This document shows, piece by piece, positions 8,846 to 17,671 of a DNA stretch of 64,000 nucleotides. Source of the stretch: CAVPJC01 sp963705155 (GTDB lineage Bacteria > Chloroflexota > Anaerolineae > Anaerolineales > UBA4823); the NCBI GenBank assembly GCA_963705155.1, contig CAVPJC010000020.1:1-64000 (forward strand), given 5' to 3'. A model generated the notes under the pieces. It had not been told where the DNA came from. It searched no databases and saw nothing but the letters and a program-made list of their open reading frames with translations. Position numbers and translations under genes: made by a program. Every line of letters begins with the position of its first letter. Position 1 is the first letter of the stretch.

Positions 8846-9328
8846 TTACCGGCTGGCGGTTATCTGCCCATTTTCAAGCTTTGCCAGCAGGGCAGGAAAT
8901 TCCTGTTCCACAGTGGAGAACAGGTCATGCGCATCCTGCAAACGCTGTTTTAACTCGGCTGGTTTACCTTCCATCAATGCAATGCCGCGCTCGGTGATCT
9001 GGTGCAGAGCAGCCATCAGTCCGAGCCACTGGCGCATATACAAGATCCAGCCGCCTGGTTTAAACCGGTAGTAATCACGGCGCGGCAGGGGCGACGCCAC
9101 CCTTTCAATAAGCCCATTTTCCACCAGCAGGCGGGCCATGATGCTCACAGAGCTTTTGCTGGCGCGGAGTTTTTCGGCAATCTCGGTGATGGATTGGGCC
9201 GGAGGGTCTGAAATGAGCAGCACACCCAGGATGCGACCTGCCATGCGCGGCATGCCCATCTTTTCGAAGAAGAGGCCAATATCTTCTACAAAGTGGAGTT
9301 CTTCCAGAGGTTGATTAATCGTTGCCAT
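8846..9328 (-). CDS. GbsR/MarR-type winged-helix transcriptional regulator
   Basis: 160 residues from the ATG at 9328 (MATINQPLEELHFVEDIGLFFEKMG). The FFEKMGMPRMAGRILGVLL start and ITEIAEKLRASKSSVSIMARLL helix-turn-helix are typical of the GbsR branch of MarR regulators, followed by a wing (RDYYRFKPGG) and a C-terminal dimerisation helix. An upstream TTG start would add 11 residues but lacks family support. It is the first gene of a two-gene unit with the metal transporter; paired inverted repeats directly upstream suggest autorepression. Confidence 0.82.
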   Translation of the reverse strand: MATINQPLEELHFVEDIGLFFEKMGMPRMAGRILGVLLISDPPAQSITEIAEKLRASKSSVSIMARLLVENGLIERVASPLPRRDYYRFKPGGWILYMRQWLGLMAALHQITERGIALMEGKPAELKQRLQDAHDLFSTVEQEFPALLAKLENGQITASR

Positions 9329-9367
9329 ACCCGTTATCCATATCAGCGAGAGATGTTTCAATAGTAT

Positions 9368-9412
9368 AAAACGTAAGCAACGTTTTGTAAATACTAAACG
9401 TTATCATCGTTT
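9368..9412. promoter_or_regulatory. paired inverted-repeat operator for the GbsR/MarR-type gene
   Basis: Two inverted repeats lie 40-85 bases upstream of the regulator's ATG. The first has arms AAAACGT (9368-9374) and ACGTTTT (9380-9386) with a 5-base gap; the second has AAACG (9396-9400) and CGTTT (9408-9412). Their shared half-site and 10-base separation suggest cooperative binding of a dimeric winged-helix repressor. Confidence 0.6.
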
Positions 9413-9438
9413 TGAAAAACGGCAAGAAGGCGATCACG

Positions 9439-9468
9439 TTAACAAACAAGGGTGATATCATGTAAAAT
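9439..9468 (+). promoter_or_regulatory. sigma70-type promoter candidate for the dppA operon
   Basis: TTAACA (9439-9444), an 18-base spacer, then TAAAAT (9463-9468) preceded by TG, an extended -10. The ATG of the aminopeptidase gene is about 40 bases beyond the likely start site, with AAGGA in front of it. Confidence 0.45.
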
Positions 9469-9516
9469 GATGAGCACCTAAGATCACAATCACAATAAAA
9501 TCACGAAGGAATTGCC

Positions 9517-10341
9517 ATGAAGATCTTAATCGCAGCCGATATGGAGGGGATCACTGGTGTGGTCAGCTGGGATCAGGTTACTCCCGGCAGCGCCGATTAC
9601 CCGCGTTTCCGCCGTTTGATGACCGCAGATGTCAATGCGGCCATCCGGGGCGCTTTTGATGGCGGGGCAGTGGATGTGGCAGTCACGGATGGGCATAACA
9701 ATGGACGCAATATCCTGGTGGAAGAGATGGATGCCCGCGCCCATTTGAACTCGGGCACGCCCTCCCCACTGTCAATGGTTCAGGGCGTAGATCAAGGGAT
9801 CGATGGCGTCTTTTTTATCGGCTACCATGCCCGGATCGGTGTGCAGGACGCCGTTCTGGAACACACCTGGTCGGACGAGCGGGTGACCAACCTGTGGGTG
9901 AACGGCGTTTTGTTTGGTGAAACCGCCTTAAACGCCGGGGTATGCGGGCAGTATGGGGCGCCGGTATTGATGGTCTCTGGCGACCAGGCCGTGTGCGCAG
10001 AGGGCCGGGATGTTCTCGGGGAAATTGAGACCGCGGTTGTAAAACATGCCAGCGGTCGTATGGCTGCGGACTGCCTGGCTCCACAGACGTCCCAGCAACT
10101 GATTTATGAGGCGGCCCGCCGGGCTGCCATGCGTTTATTGCACGGGACGAATCCGCCGGCTTTTATTGTTCCGGCCCCGATCACGATGGAAGTTGAGTTT
10201 GTCCAATCTGAGATGGCTGACAAAGCCATGCTGATGCCGGGAGCGAACCGCCTGCAAGGGCGGCGAATTGCCTACACGGCTGGCGATATGGTCACAATCC
10301 AACGCGCCTTTCGCACGCTGCTGGCGCTGGCGCACAGTTAG
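9517..10341 (+). CDS. dppA: M55 family D-aminopeptidase (DppA-like)
   Basis: 274 residues. The N-terminus MKILIAADMEGITGV gives the Asp-x-Glu zinc ligands of family M55, followed by VTDGHNNGRNIL, ARAHLNSGTP and FIGYHARIG, which carry the other metal-binding and catalytic His residues, and TWSDERVTNLWVNG. DppA is a decameric zinc D-aminopeptidase that releases D-Ala from D-amino-acid peptides. An AAGGA ribosome site precedes the ATG. The next gene starts 8 bases after the stop, and the set of three genes parallels the Bacillus dppA/ykfB/ykfC content, pointing to reuse of cell-wall peptides. Confidence 0.88.
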   Translation: MKILIAADMEGITGVVSWDQVTPGSADYPRFRRLMTADVNAAIRGAFDGGAVDVAVTDGHNNGRNILVEEMDARAHLNSGTPSPLSMVQGVDQGIDGVFFIGYHARIGVQDAVLEHTWSDERVTNLWVNGVLFGETALNAGVCGQYGAPVLMVSGDQAVCAEGRDVLGEIETAVVKHASGRMAADCLAPQTSQQLIYEAARRAAMRLLHGTNPPAFIVPAPITMEVEFVQSEMADKAMLMPGANRLQGRRIAYTAGDMVTIQRAFRTLLALAHS

Positions 10342-10349
10342 GAGACACC

Positions 10350-12164
10350 ATGGCGTTTATCGACATCAACGGCGCTCAAATTTATTACCAGACGCATGGC
10401 ATCCCCGATGCCTCCCAGCCGCCGGTCGTCTTGATCCACGGCGCCACAGGCACGGGAGCATCCAACTGGTCGCTGGCGGCGCCGCTTCTGGGGCGGCGGC
10501 GTTACGTGATTGTGCCCGATTGCCGGGGTCACGGGAAAAGCAGCAACCCGGGGCTTTCGTATTCCTTCAAAGAGCTGGCGGCAGATGCGGCAGCCTTGAT
10601 CCGGGCGCTGGGGTTCAAGCGCGCCCACGTCGTGGGGCACAGCAACGGCGGCAACGTGGCCCTGGTGGTTCTGATGGAGCATCCGGAGGTGGTTCAGACG
10701 GTAGTGCTGCAAGCCGCCAATGCCTACGTCAGCCCTGACCTGGTTGAAAAAGAACCGCCGTTGTTCGATCCCGACCGGGTGAGGCGTGAGAACCCTGGCT
10801 GGATGAATGAGATGATCGCGCTGCATTCAGAAACACATGGAACGGATTACTGGCGCGATTTGCTGCTTTTGACCGTTCAGGAAATTATTACCGAACCAAA
10901 TTACACCGCAGAAGCGCTGGCCCGGGTGAGACGCCCTGCCTTTGTGGTGCAGGGCGAGAATGATCGCGTCAACGCCCCTGCGCGTCACGCTCAGTTCATC
11001 GCCGAAAATATCCCATTTTCCGAATTGTGGCTGCCCCCTTCTACCGGCCACACGGTGCATGCCGAGAGGCTGTTTGAATGGGTGGAGCGCGTGGAAGACT
11101 TCTTTGACCGGCGCGGCGATGATGCCAGCGATGCTCTGTACCGGTTGAAGCGCACCCGCTATGCCGACGAGCGGGGTTCAATCTTTGAGGTGGTAGCCCT
11201 GCAAAAGCCAGAGCCCCATCTTGCCGGACGGGTGCTGACGGAAGACCAACTTGTGGAGGCCAGCGCCTGTGCGCCTGGTTATTCTACAAACAATTTGAAT
11301 ATTTTGCTGAATGCTGACACTCCCTGGGCCCTGGTGAACCGCAGCGTGCACAATCTGCGGCGGGAGCCGCGCAGCCTGGCAGAACGCCTCAGCCAGGCGC
11401 TGCTGGGCGAGGCGCTGCGCCTGCTGGAACAGCGGGATGAATGGTGTCTGGTGCGCGCCGAGCGGGACGGCTACATGGGTTGGATACCAGACACGGCGTT
11501 GTTGATTTCTTCGAGCAATGAAGTCAAGCGCTATCAGGACAGCTGCACGCACATCGTTCAAGCCGAGCTGGCGTCTGCATTTACCTCACCACCTAAAGCG
11601 CCTGGATTATCTGAGGACGAAGCCGGCAAGCTGCCTTTTGGGGTATCCCTGCCTGTCACCGAGGAGACGGATGGCTGGTCGCGTGTGCGTTTGCCGGATG
11701 GGCGTGTATGGTGGGCGGCTTCGACCGCGCTGATACCGCTAAGCCAGAGACCCCGGCCAGAAGCTGCTGGAATTGCCGTCACATTGGCCCTCATCCGCCG
11801 GTTTACGGGTGTGCCTTATCTGTGGGGCGGGCGTTCGCCGTACGGTTACGATTGCTCCGGGTTGGCGCAGACGTTCTGGGGTTTCATGGGTGTCCAGATA
11901 CCGCGGGACGCCGACCAACAATGCCGTGCAGTAAAAAAGGTGACAGGCAAACCGCAACCGGGCGATTTGCTCTTTTTTGGCGAGGCCGGCGGCGGTGGTC
12001 ACAGGCCAATCTCGCATGTGGCAATTTCTCTGGGGGGCGATGAGATGATCCATGCCAACGGCGCTGCCTGGGGCGTATCCACCAACAGCCTGGATCCCGC
12101 CAGCTCGATCTACCGCGCCTGGCTGAAGGAAAATCTGGTAAATGTTGGCAGACCTGAGATTTGA
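10350..12164 (+). CDS. alpha/beta hydrolase fused to SH3 and NlpC/P60 peptidase
   Basis: A single uninterrupted 604-residue frame. Residues 1-255 form an alpha/beta hydrolase: oxyanion strand VVLIHGATGTG, nucleophile GHSNGGN (Ser near 92), acid in QGENDRV and a final His in TGHTVHAE. Residues about 270-460 hold a YkfC-like linker and two SH3b domains (ALVNRSVHNLRREPR, RDGYMGWIPDTALL, then LPFGVSLPVTEET). Residues 465-600 are an NlpC/P60 domain with the catalytic Cys in GYDCSGLAQTFWGF, His in SHVAISLGG and third residue in MIHANG. YkfC-type enzymes cut gamma-D-Glu-diaminopimelate bonds. There is no signal peptide, so the enzyme is cytosolic, matching a peptide-recycling role next to DppA and the epimerase. 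The fusion could also be a lost stop between two genes. Confidence 0.82.
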   Translation: MAFIDINGAQIYYQTHGIPDASQPPVVLIHGATGTGASNWSLAAPLLGRRRYVIVPDCRGHGKSSNPGLSYSFKELAADAAALIRALGFKRAHVVGHSNGGNVALVVLMEHPEVVQTVVLQAANAYVSPDLVEKEPPLFDPDRVRRENPGWMNEMIALHSETHGTDYWRDLLLLTVQEIITEPNYTAEALARVRRPAFVVQGENDRVNAPARHAQFIAENIPFSELWLPPSTGHTVHAERLFEWVERVEDFFDRRGDDASDALYRLKRTRYADERGSIFEVVALQKPEPHLAGRVLTEDQLVEASACAPGYSTNNLNILLNADTPWALVNRSVHNLRREPRSLAERLSQALLGEALRLLEQRDEWCLVRAERDGYMGWIPDTALLISSSNEVKRYQDSCTHIVQAELASAFTSPPKAPGLSEDEAGKLPFGVSLPVTEETDGWSRVRLPDGRVWWAASTALIPLSQRPRPEAAGIAVTLALIRRFTGVPYLWGGRSPYGYDCSGLAQTFWGFMGVQIPRDADQQCRAVKKVTGKPQPGDLLFFGEAGGGGHRPISHVAISLGGDEMIHANGAAWGVSTNSLDPASSIYRAWLKENLVNVGRPEI

Positions 12165-12180
12165 AGCGGCAAAGAAAATA

Positions 12181-13195
12181 ATGAAACTAACCTTTGAACC
12201 GATCACATTAGATCTAAAAACCACCTTTCGAATTGCGCACGGCGCCAGCGATCAGCGACACAACGTGGTTGCCTGTCTGGAGGATGGCGGCGTGTGCGGC
12301 TATGGCGAAGCTGCGGCGGTCGTATATCATGGCGAGACGCAGGCCGGAATTATGGAGTACCTGGCGGGCGCATCCAGCCATCTGGGTGACGATCCGTGGA
12401 TGTTGGATGACTTCTTGAACCGGCTGCCGCCCGGCAGCCGGGCGGCGCGGGCAGCGCTGGACCTGGCCCTGCATGATCTGTGGGGAAAACGCCTCGGCCA
12501 GCCGCTGTACCGGCTGCTTGGGTTAAACCCGGAAAAAATTCCGCTCACCTCATTTACCATCGCCATGGATGAACCTCAGCGCATGGCCGAAAGGGCGCAA
12601 ACATCGGGTTATCCGATCATTAAGGTCAAATTGGGTAGCCCGGATGATGAAGCTATGGTGGCTGCCATCCGCCAGGCAACCTCAGCACGCTTGCGAGTGG
12701 ATGCCAATGCAGGCTGGACCCGTGAGCATGCAGCTGGCCTGATCCCCCGGCTGGCCGAATATGGGCTGGAACTGGTGGAGCAGCCATTGCCCGTGGGGGA
12801 TATCGAAGGGCTGCGCTGGCTGCGGGCTGAACTGCAGGCCGGCGGGGTAGAAATACCCATATTTGCAGACGAGGCGGTCAAATCAGCCCGGGATGTCGCC
12901 GCCCACGCCGGCGCTGTGGATGGCGTGGTGATTAAATTGATGAAAACCAGCTGGCATCCGGGAGGCGCTGCGGGCCATCGCCGTGGCGCGCTCGCTGGAT
13001 ATGCAGGTGATGATCAGCTGTATGGTTGAGACATCGTTGGGCGTGACTGCGGCTGCACACCTTGCAGCGCTGTGCGACTATGTTGACCTGGACGGGCCGC
13101 TGCTGATTTCCAATGATCCCTTCCGGGGTGTGCGCTATTCTGAGGCGCAGCTTACCCTGCCCGAAGCACCCGGGTTGGGCGTGGAGCGCTGCTGA
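12181..13195 (+). CDS. L-Ala-D/L-Glu (dipeptide) epimerase, enolase superfamily (frameshifted)
   Basis: Reads from ATG 12181 (MKLTFEPITLDLKTTFRIAHG) through GYGEAA, the catalytic KVKLGS, metal ligands in RVDANAGWT, ELVEQPLP and FADEAV, and VVIKLMKT with the second catalytic Lys. Near 12955 one extra base breaks the frame; the native frame resumes with IREALRAIAVARSLDMQVM, MVETSLGVTAAAH and ends VERC at 13195. Family members epimerise L-Ala-D-Glu released from murein peptides, so the gene completes the salvage route with DppA and the NlpC/P60 enzyme. The ATG is preceded by a purine-rich site; an earlier in-frame start overlaps the previous gene's end. Confidence 0.82.
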
Positions 13196-14331
13196 TTACG
13201 CCAGGCGTGCCTGGAGAGCCGCGTTGATGTCGGGATAGGTGACCGCGCCCATCGATTCTAACGCTTGAGCCTTGGATGGATTGGTCGTGATCCCGCACAG
13301 CTCCAACTGGATGTTGATACTGTGAATCTCCAGCACGGCCTGCGCCGCCTGCGCGCTTTGCATCCCGCCGGTTGTATCCTCGAAGATCGTAACGCGGCTG
13401 TGATGCAGCTCCCTCCAGGTGGGATCAAGAATCCCATCCAGCGCCAGATTTCGCGGCCTGCTGCAGGGCGTCTGCCAGTGATAAGCCACACGCCAGCGCC
13501 AGCGCGGCCAGCACATGAACAGGGGACGGCTTCAAAAATGCCTGGGGGCCTGCCTTGCGTATCAACGCCAGCCAGAGCAAACCGCCCAACCCGGCGATGG
13601 GTACATCTTCCATTCCCACCAGCTTTGCGCCAAGCTCAGCTTCGGGTGTGCTGAAAACCCCCGGGAGAGGTCTGTGAAGGCCGGCTGGTGAAGATGGCTG
13701 TCTGGCTGCCGGATTGTTCCAGCCTGGCAGCCAATTCTTTATGCCAGGCTGCTGCCAACCGGGGCAGATCGTATTGGAGCAGATAGCTGGAGGTGTTTAA
13801 GCGGCCCGGACGGTGGTAGATGTCAGAATAGGTGGCGCTGCCCAGTACCAGTTCCTGGAATGTGCGGTGGGTGAGGGAGTTGTCGGCTGCCCTGGCATTC
13901 ACCAGTATGGAATGAAGGATGGCTTTTTGTGCGGGTTGGAGACCCTGGGCTTCATCAAGCAGAAGTAGGCTGGCGCGTTCCAGCGGGCGCATCTGGCTCA
14001 AGGTGGGATCTCCCAACATGCCAATGAGAGCAGGAAAGTCCGGCGGGGTCAGCAGGCGGTTGAGCAGCCAGTCTGCCGGTAGGCTGTCTGGTAAGCGCAG
14101 ATCGGGATCGATCTTCCATGCCTGGACGAGCAGAAAGGCGGCGCAGATGGCGGTTGAATCCCACTCGCTGGAAACGCCGGAAGATTCGAAGGCGGCGATA
14201 TCCTGCGCGGTCAAAAGGATATCGCCATATCCCAGAGAATTTGCGACCAGGCGGACAGTTTCTACCAGGGCGTAATGGTAGCCGAGAGGCTCCAATAGCA
14301 CGCCGTCCATGTCAAAGAGGTAGAAGTTCAT
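13196..14331 (-). CDS. HAD-superfamily hydrolase (two frameshifts)
   Basis: Starts MNFYLFDMDGVLLEP (the DxDG nucleophile motif), with the cap domain up to about residue 215. A shift in the GGGGGTTTT run near 13655 leads into VGMEDVPIAGLGGLLWLAL and KPSPVHVLAALALA (motif III Lys), and a second shift near 13440 leads into TIFEDTTGGMQSAQAAQAVL (motif IV acidic pair) and the end LQARLA at 13196. The ATG overlaps the hisE stop (ATGA), so it is the last gene of the his operon. Its position suggests a phosphatase, perhaps for histidinol phosphate (no separate HisN/HisJ phosphatase is seen), but this is inference; the sequence resembles no HisN I know. Confidence 0.65.
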
Positions 14332-14618
14332 TCCTGGTGGGGTTTCAGGTGGCGTCTGCGCAGCTCAGCTTCGACATCTCCTGGCTGCAGGCCGCGGCTG
14401 GAGAGCAGCACAAGCGTGTGATAGAACAGGTCGGCCACTTCTTCGATCAGACGGGGATTTCCCTGGCCTTTGGCAGCCAGGATCACTTCCACGGCTTCCT
14501 CGCCCACTTTTTTCAGGATCTCGTCCTCTCCGGCAGCCAGCAACTGCGCCGTGTAAGAACCCGGCGTGGGGTTTTGCCTGCGGTTTTCAATAATCTCAAA
14601 CAGTTCGTCCAGCATCAT
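14328..14618 (-). CDS. hisE: phosphoribosyl-ATP pyrophosphatase HisE
   Basis: 96 residues, MMLDELFEIIENRRQ onward, with the MazG-like helices KVGEEAVEVILAAK and LIEEVADLFYHTLVLL that bind Mg2+ through Glu/Asp. It hydrolyses PR-ATP to PR-AMP, step 2 of histidine synthesis. The ATG overlaps the hisI stop as ATGA, and its own stop overlaps the ATG of the HAD gene, so the three are translationally coupled. The longer frame upstream lies inside hisI and is rejected. HisE and HisI are separate proteins here, not the HisIE fusion. Confidence 0.93.
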   Translation of the reverse strand: MMLDELFEIIENRRQNPTPGSYTAQLLAAGEDEILKKVGEEAVEVILAAKGQGNPRLIEEVADLFYHTLVLLSSRGLQPGDVEAELRRRHLKPHQE

Positions 14619-14929
14619 GCCTCCAATGTGCGGTAGAAACAGCTCGTGGCGCCGGTATGGCAGGCCGGGCCGGACGGATCTACCAGCAGCAAGAGGGTAT
14701 CTGCATCGCAGTCGATGCGGATTTCGCGCACGCTCATCCGGTTTCCCGAAGTGGCCCCCTTGCGCCACAGTTTCCTCCGGCTGCGACTCCAAAAATGCGC
14801 TTCACCGCTGAGGCGGGTGAGCTGCAGGGCTTCAGCATTCATCCATGCCACCATTAAAACCTCGGCGCTGGTCGCATCTTGCACAACAGCCGGGATCAAG
14901 CCACTGCGATCATATTTTAATTCCTGCAT
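14615..14929 (-). CDS. hisI: phosphoribosyl-AMP cyclohydrolase HisI
   Basis: 104 residues: MQELKYDRSGLIPAVVQD, VLMVAWMNAEAL, HFWSRSRRKLWRKGATSGN and the zinc/magnesium site IRIDCDADTLLLLVDPSGPACHTG (quoted partly; Asp-Cys-Asp-Ala-Asp and the CHTG Cys-His). It opens the adenine ring of PR-AMP, step 3 of histidine synthesis. It lies 11 bases after hisF and overlaps hisE by 4 bases. Confidence 0.95.
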   Translation of the reverse strand: MQELKYDRSGLIPAVVQDATSAEVLMVAWMNAEALQLTRLSGEAHFWSRSRRKLWRKGATSGNRMSVREIRIDCDADTLLLLVDPSGPACHTGATSCFYRTLEA

Positions 14930-14940
14930 AGGAGCCTTCC

Positions 14941-15714
14941 TTAAAAACCATCCCCCACAGGACGGGTGGGTATATTGTGGTCGATCAAATAACGTTTGAC
15001 CTGCCCGACGGTTAATTTGTGGTCATGGAACAAGGAGGCTGCCAGGGCGGCATCTGCTTTGCCTGCCGTCAGCACTTCTGCAAAGTGGGCCAACTCGCCG
15101 GCGCCCCCACTGGCGATGACCGGAACATTGACGCTCTCCACAATCGCCCGGGTGAGATCGAGATCGTAACCCTGCAATGCGCCGTCTGCATCCATGCTGG
15201 TGAGCAATATCTCGCCTGCGCCCAGTCTAACCCCATGCATAGCCCATTCGAGGGCATCCAAACCGGCAGGCGTTCGCCCGCCGTGAGTGTAGACTTCCCA
15301 GCCGCCCCGCGGCCGGCGGCGGGCGTCGATCGCCAGAACGATGCACTGCGAGCCAAAACGCTCCGACCCCTCGGTGAGCAGCCCGGGCTGCCTGACTGCA
15401 GCAGTATTTACACTGACCTTATCGGCGCCAGCCAGCAAAATAGCGCGCATATCTTCCACCGAACGAATGCCACCACCCACCGTCAGTGGCAGGAAGATTT
15501 CATCGGCTACGCGGCGCACCATCCCGGCTGTGGTCATGCGCCCCTCCGGGCTGGCGGAAATATCCAGGAATACCAGCTCATCGGCGCCCATCTGGTCATA
15601 GATACGTGCCTGCTCGACCGGGTCACCGGCATCACGCAGGTTGATGAAATTCACCCCCTTTACAACCCGCCCATCTTTTACATCCAGACAGGGGATGATC
15701 CGTTTTGCTAACAT
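14941..15714 (-). CDS. hisF: imidazole glycerol phosphate synthase cyclase subunit HisF
   Basis: 257 residues from ATG 15714: MLAKRIIPCLDVKDGRVVKG with the catalytic Asp near residue 11, then GDPVEQARIY, LTVGGGIRSVEDM, GADKVSVNTAAV, AIDARRR, a GAGEILLTSMDADG strand with the second catalytic Asp, and PVIASGGAGELAHF. With HisH it forms IGP and AICAR from PRFAR. In this sequence it is in frame with the upstream hisA, giving one 498-codon frame, but the native hisA stop (TAG, 15708-15710) overlaps the hisF ATG as ATGTTAG in the neighbouring frame, so HisF is best called as a separate protein. Confidence 0.93.
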   Translation of the reverse strand: MLAKRIIPCLDVKDGRVVKGVNFINLRDAGDPVEQARIYDQMGADELVFLDISASPEGRMTTAGMVRRVADEIFLPLTVGGGIRSVEDMRAILLAGADKVSVNTAAVRQPGLLTEGSERFGSQCIVLAIDARRRPRGGWEVYTHGGRTPAGLDALEWAMHGVRLGAGEILLTSMDADGALQGYDLDLTRAIVESVNVPVIASGGAGELAHFAEVLTAGKADAALAASLFHDHKLTVGQVKRYLIDHNIPTRPVGDGF

Positions 15715-16437
15715 CGTAAGGCCTCCTCGATGGCTGACATGCTCCTCGTACAGGGCGCGTCCGATGATCACACCGCTCAAACCAGCCGCACGGACGTCAC
15801 GCACATCCTCAATGCTGTGGATGCCGCCCGATGCAATTACATTCAGCCCCATGGATGCAATCTTTCTGGCGGCATCGATATCGGCGCCGCCGCCCACACC
15901 ATCCCGGGCAATATTGGTGTAAATAATGGTGGCAATCCCCAGGTCTAACAACCGCTGCGCCAGATCTCTCGGGGTCACGCCGCTGGACTGCATCCAGCCG
16001 CTTATTTTTACCAGACCGTCGCGCACATCCATGCCGGCAGCAATATGCTTGCTGCCGAATTTCGATAAGGTCTGCGCAAGCATCGCGGGATTTTGAACGG
16101 CCGCTGTGCCGAAGACAACCCGGCTGACACCCATCTCCAGGGCTTTTTCGACCTGCCCCAGAGTGCGCATTCCCCCTCCAAGTTGGATTTTGCCCCGGGC
16201 GCGGGCAGCTTGATCCAGGATGAGGCGCAGTGCAGCTCGATTTTCTTGATCCTGCTCGCCAAAAGCGCCATCCAGGTTGACCACGTGGAGCCAGCCTGCA
16301 CCGGCATCCAACCAGCGGCGGGCGGTGGCCGCCGGGTCGCTGCTGTAGGTCGTTTGCCGGGTGGGGTCGCCCTGGGAGAGACGCACCACCTTACCCAGGC
16401 GCAAATCGATTGCCGGGTAAATCGTAAAAGCGCTCAC
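15708..16437 (-). CDS. hisA: HisA isomerase (frameshift near 3' end creates apparent HisA-HisF fusion)
   Basis: About 242 residues, MSAFTIYPAIDLRLGKVVRLSQGD with the catalytic Asp in AIDL, LHVVNLDGAFG, IQLGGGMRTL, VVFGTAAVQNP, GMDVRDGLVKISGW and VIASGGIHSIEDV. It isomerises ProFAR to PRFAR in a TIM barrel. The last codons read GRALYEEHVSHRGGLT in the open frame, but moving one base near 15735-15750 gives SAIEEALRC and a TAG overlapping the hisF ATG, the usual HisA ending. The ATG overlaps the hisH stop (ATGA). I read the fusion as a one-base indel effect. Confidence 0.9.
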
Positions 16438-17042
16438 CTGCAGCGCTCCACAAAGTTCCTCAAGATCTGGAGGCCGACCGCCTGGCTTTTTTCCGGATGG
16501 AACTGCACCCCGAAGATATTACCTCTGCCAACCACGCTGGCATAGCAGGCGCCATACTCGGTGTTTGCCAGGATATCTGCGGAGTGTGTTGGTTTGCAGA
16601 AATAGCTGTGATTAAAATAGGCGTAATCGCCGGAGCGGATGCCCTGCAACAATGGGCCGGGTTGTTGGATGTCGAGCTGGTTCCAACCGGTCTGTGGGAT
16701 TTTGAGGCCCATTTCTGTAAATTTGAGCACGGCGCCAGGGAGAATGCCCAGCCCCGGATGATCTCCGAGTTCTGTGCTGCTTTCAAACAGGAGCTGCATT
16801 CCCAGACAGATACCGAGCAGGGGTGTTCCACGGGTGACAATTTCCAAAATCACCCCATCCAGACTGCGATCCCGCAGGCCTGACATGCCATCGCCAAAAG
16901 CGCCAACGCCGGGCAAAACCACCTGGCTTGCCTGCCGGATCACTCCCGGATCCGAGGTGAGCCGCACAACCGCTCCCACCGCTTCCAGAGCCTTTTCTAC
17001 GGATCTGAGATTGCCGATGCCATAATCCACCAGCGCAATCAT
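16434..17042 (-). CDS. hisH: imidazole glycerol phosphate synthase glutamine amidotransferase subunit HisH
   Basis: 202 residues from ATG 17042 (MIALVDYGIGNLRSVEKALE). It shows VVLPGVGAFGDGM, the nucleophile elbow PLLGICLGMQLLFE (Cys near 78), HSYFCKP and the His-Glu pair in FGVQFHPEKSQ. It supplies ammonia to HisF. The start overlaps the hisB stop by ATGA; the longer frame upstream lies within hisB and is rejected. Confidence 0.95.
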   Translation of the reverse strand: MIALVDYGIGNLRSVEKALEAVGAVVRLTSDPGVIRQASQVVLPGVGAFGDGMSGLRDRSLDGVILEIVTRGTPLLGICLGMQLLFESSTELGDHPGLGILPGAVLKFTEMGLKIPQTGWNQLDIQQPGPLLQGIRSGDYAYFNHSYFCKPTHSADILANTEYGACYASVVGRGNIFGVQFHPEKSQAVGLQILRNFVERCR

Positions 17043-17635
17043 TCCAGTGTTCCTTTGGTGCTGGGGATTGTCCCGGCCCGGCGCGGGTCGATCTGCACTG
17101 CAGCACAAAGGGCGCGCCCAAGGGCTTTGAACAACGCTTCGGCCTGGTGGTGGTCATCGCGCCCGTAAAGCACACGGGCATGCAGGTTGCAGCGGGCTGT
17201 TACTGCAAGAGACTCCAGGAAATGCGGAAAAAGGCTGCAAGGGATGCCTCCCAGCGTGGGTGTGTGCCAGTCTGCCTGAATAACGGCATAAGGCCGCCCG
17301 GAAAGATCGATGGCGACAAACGCCAGGGCTTCATCCATGGGTACATATGCAGACCCGGTTCGCACAATGCCTTTGCGGGTTCCCAGCGCCTGGTCAACGG
17401 CCTGCCCCAGTACCAGGGCTACATCTTCCACGGTGTGGTGTGGGTCGATGTGCAGGTCGCCTCTGGCGGTGACGTGCAGATCGAACAAGCCGTGGACCGC
17501 CACATGGCTGAGCATATGATCCAGGAAAGCGATGCCGGTTTCCACCTGGTATATTCCACTACCATCTAAATCCAATTGGATGTGGATATCCGTTTCGTTG
17601 GTTTTGCGATTTATTTCTGCGCTGCGTTTCATCAT
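17039..17635 (-). CDS. hisB: imidazoleglycerol-phosphate dehydratase HisB
   Basis: 198 residues, monofunctional IGPD: TDIHIQLDLDGSG, FLDHMLSHVAVHG, the metal-binding DPHHTVEDVALVLGQA, SAYVPMDEALAF, FPHFLESLAVTARC and YGRDDHHQAEALFKALGRAL. These His-rich motifs hold the two Mn2+ ions. The phosphatase domain of the bifunctional enterobacterial HisB is absent, leaving histidinol-phosphatase unassigned in the operon. It lies 36 bases after hisC. Confidence 0.95.
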   Translation of the reverse strand: MMKRSAEINRKTNETDIHIQLDLDGSGIYQVETGIAFLDHMLSHVAVHGLFDLHVTARGDLHIDPHHTVEDVALVLGQAVDQALGTRKGIVRTGSAYVPMDEALAFVAIDLSGRPYAVIQADWHTPTLGGIPCSLFPHFLESLAVTARCNLHARVLYGRDDHHQAEALFKALGRALCAAVQIDPRRAGTIPSTKGTLE

Positions 17636-17671
17636 AAGCCTCCGTTTTGTGCGGTTATTCTCGCACCGGGA

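Noticed and set aside
13425..13619. A separate small gene between the epimerase and HAD genes
   Set aside because: It is the middle part of the frameshifted HAD protein.
14941..16437. A true HisA-HisF fusion protein
   Set aside because: The shifted frame shows the standard HisA C-terminus with a stop overlapping the hisF ATG, so a one-base indel is the simpler explanation.
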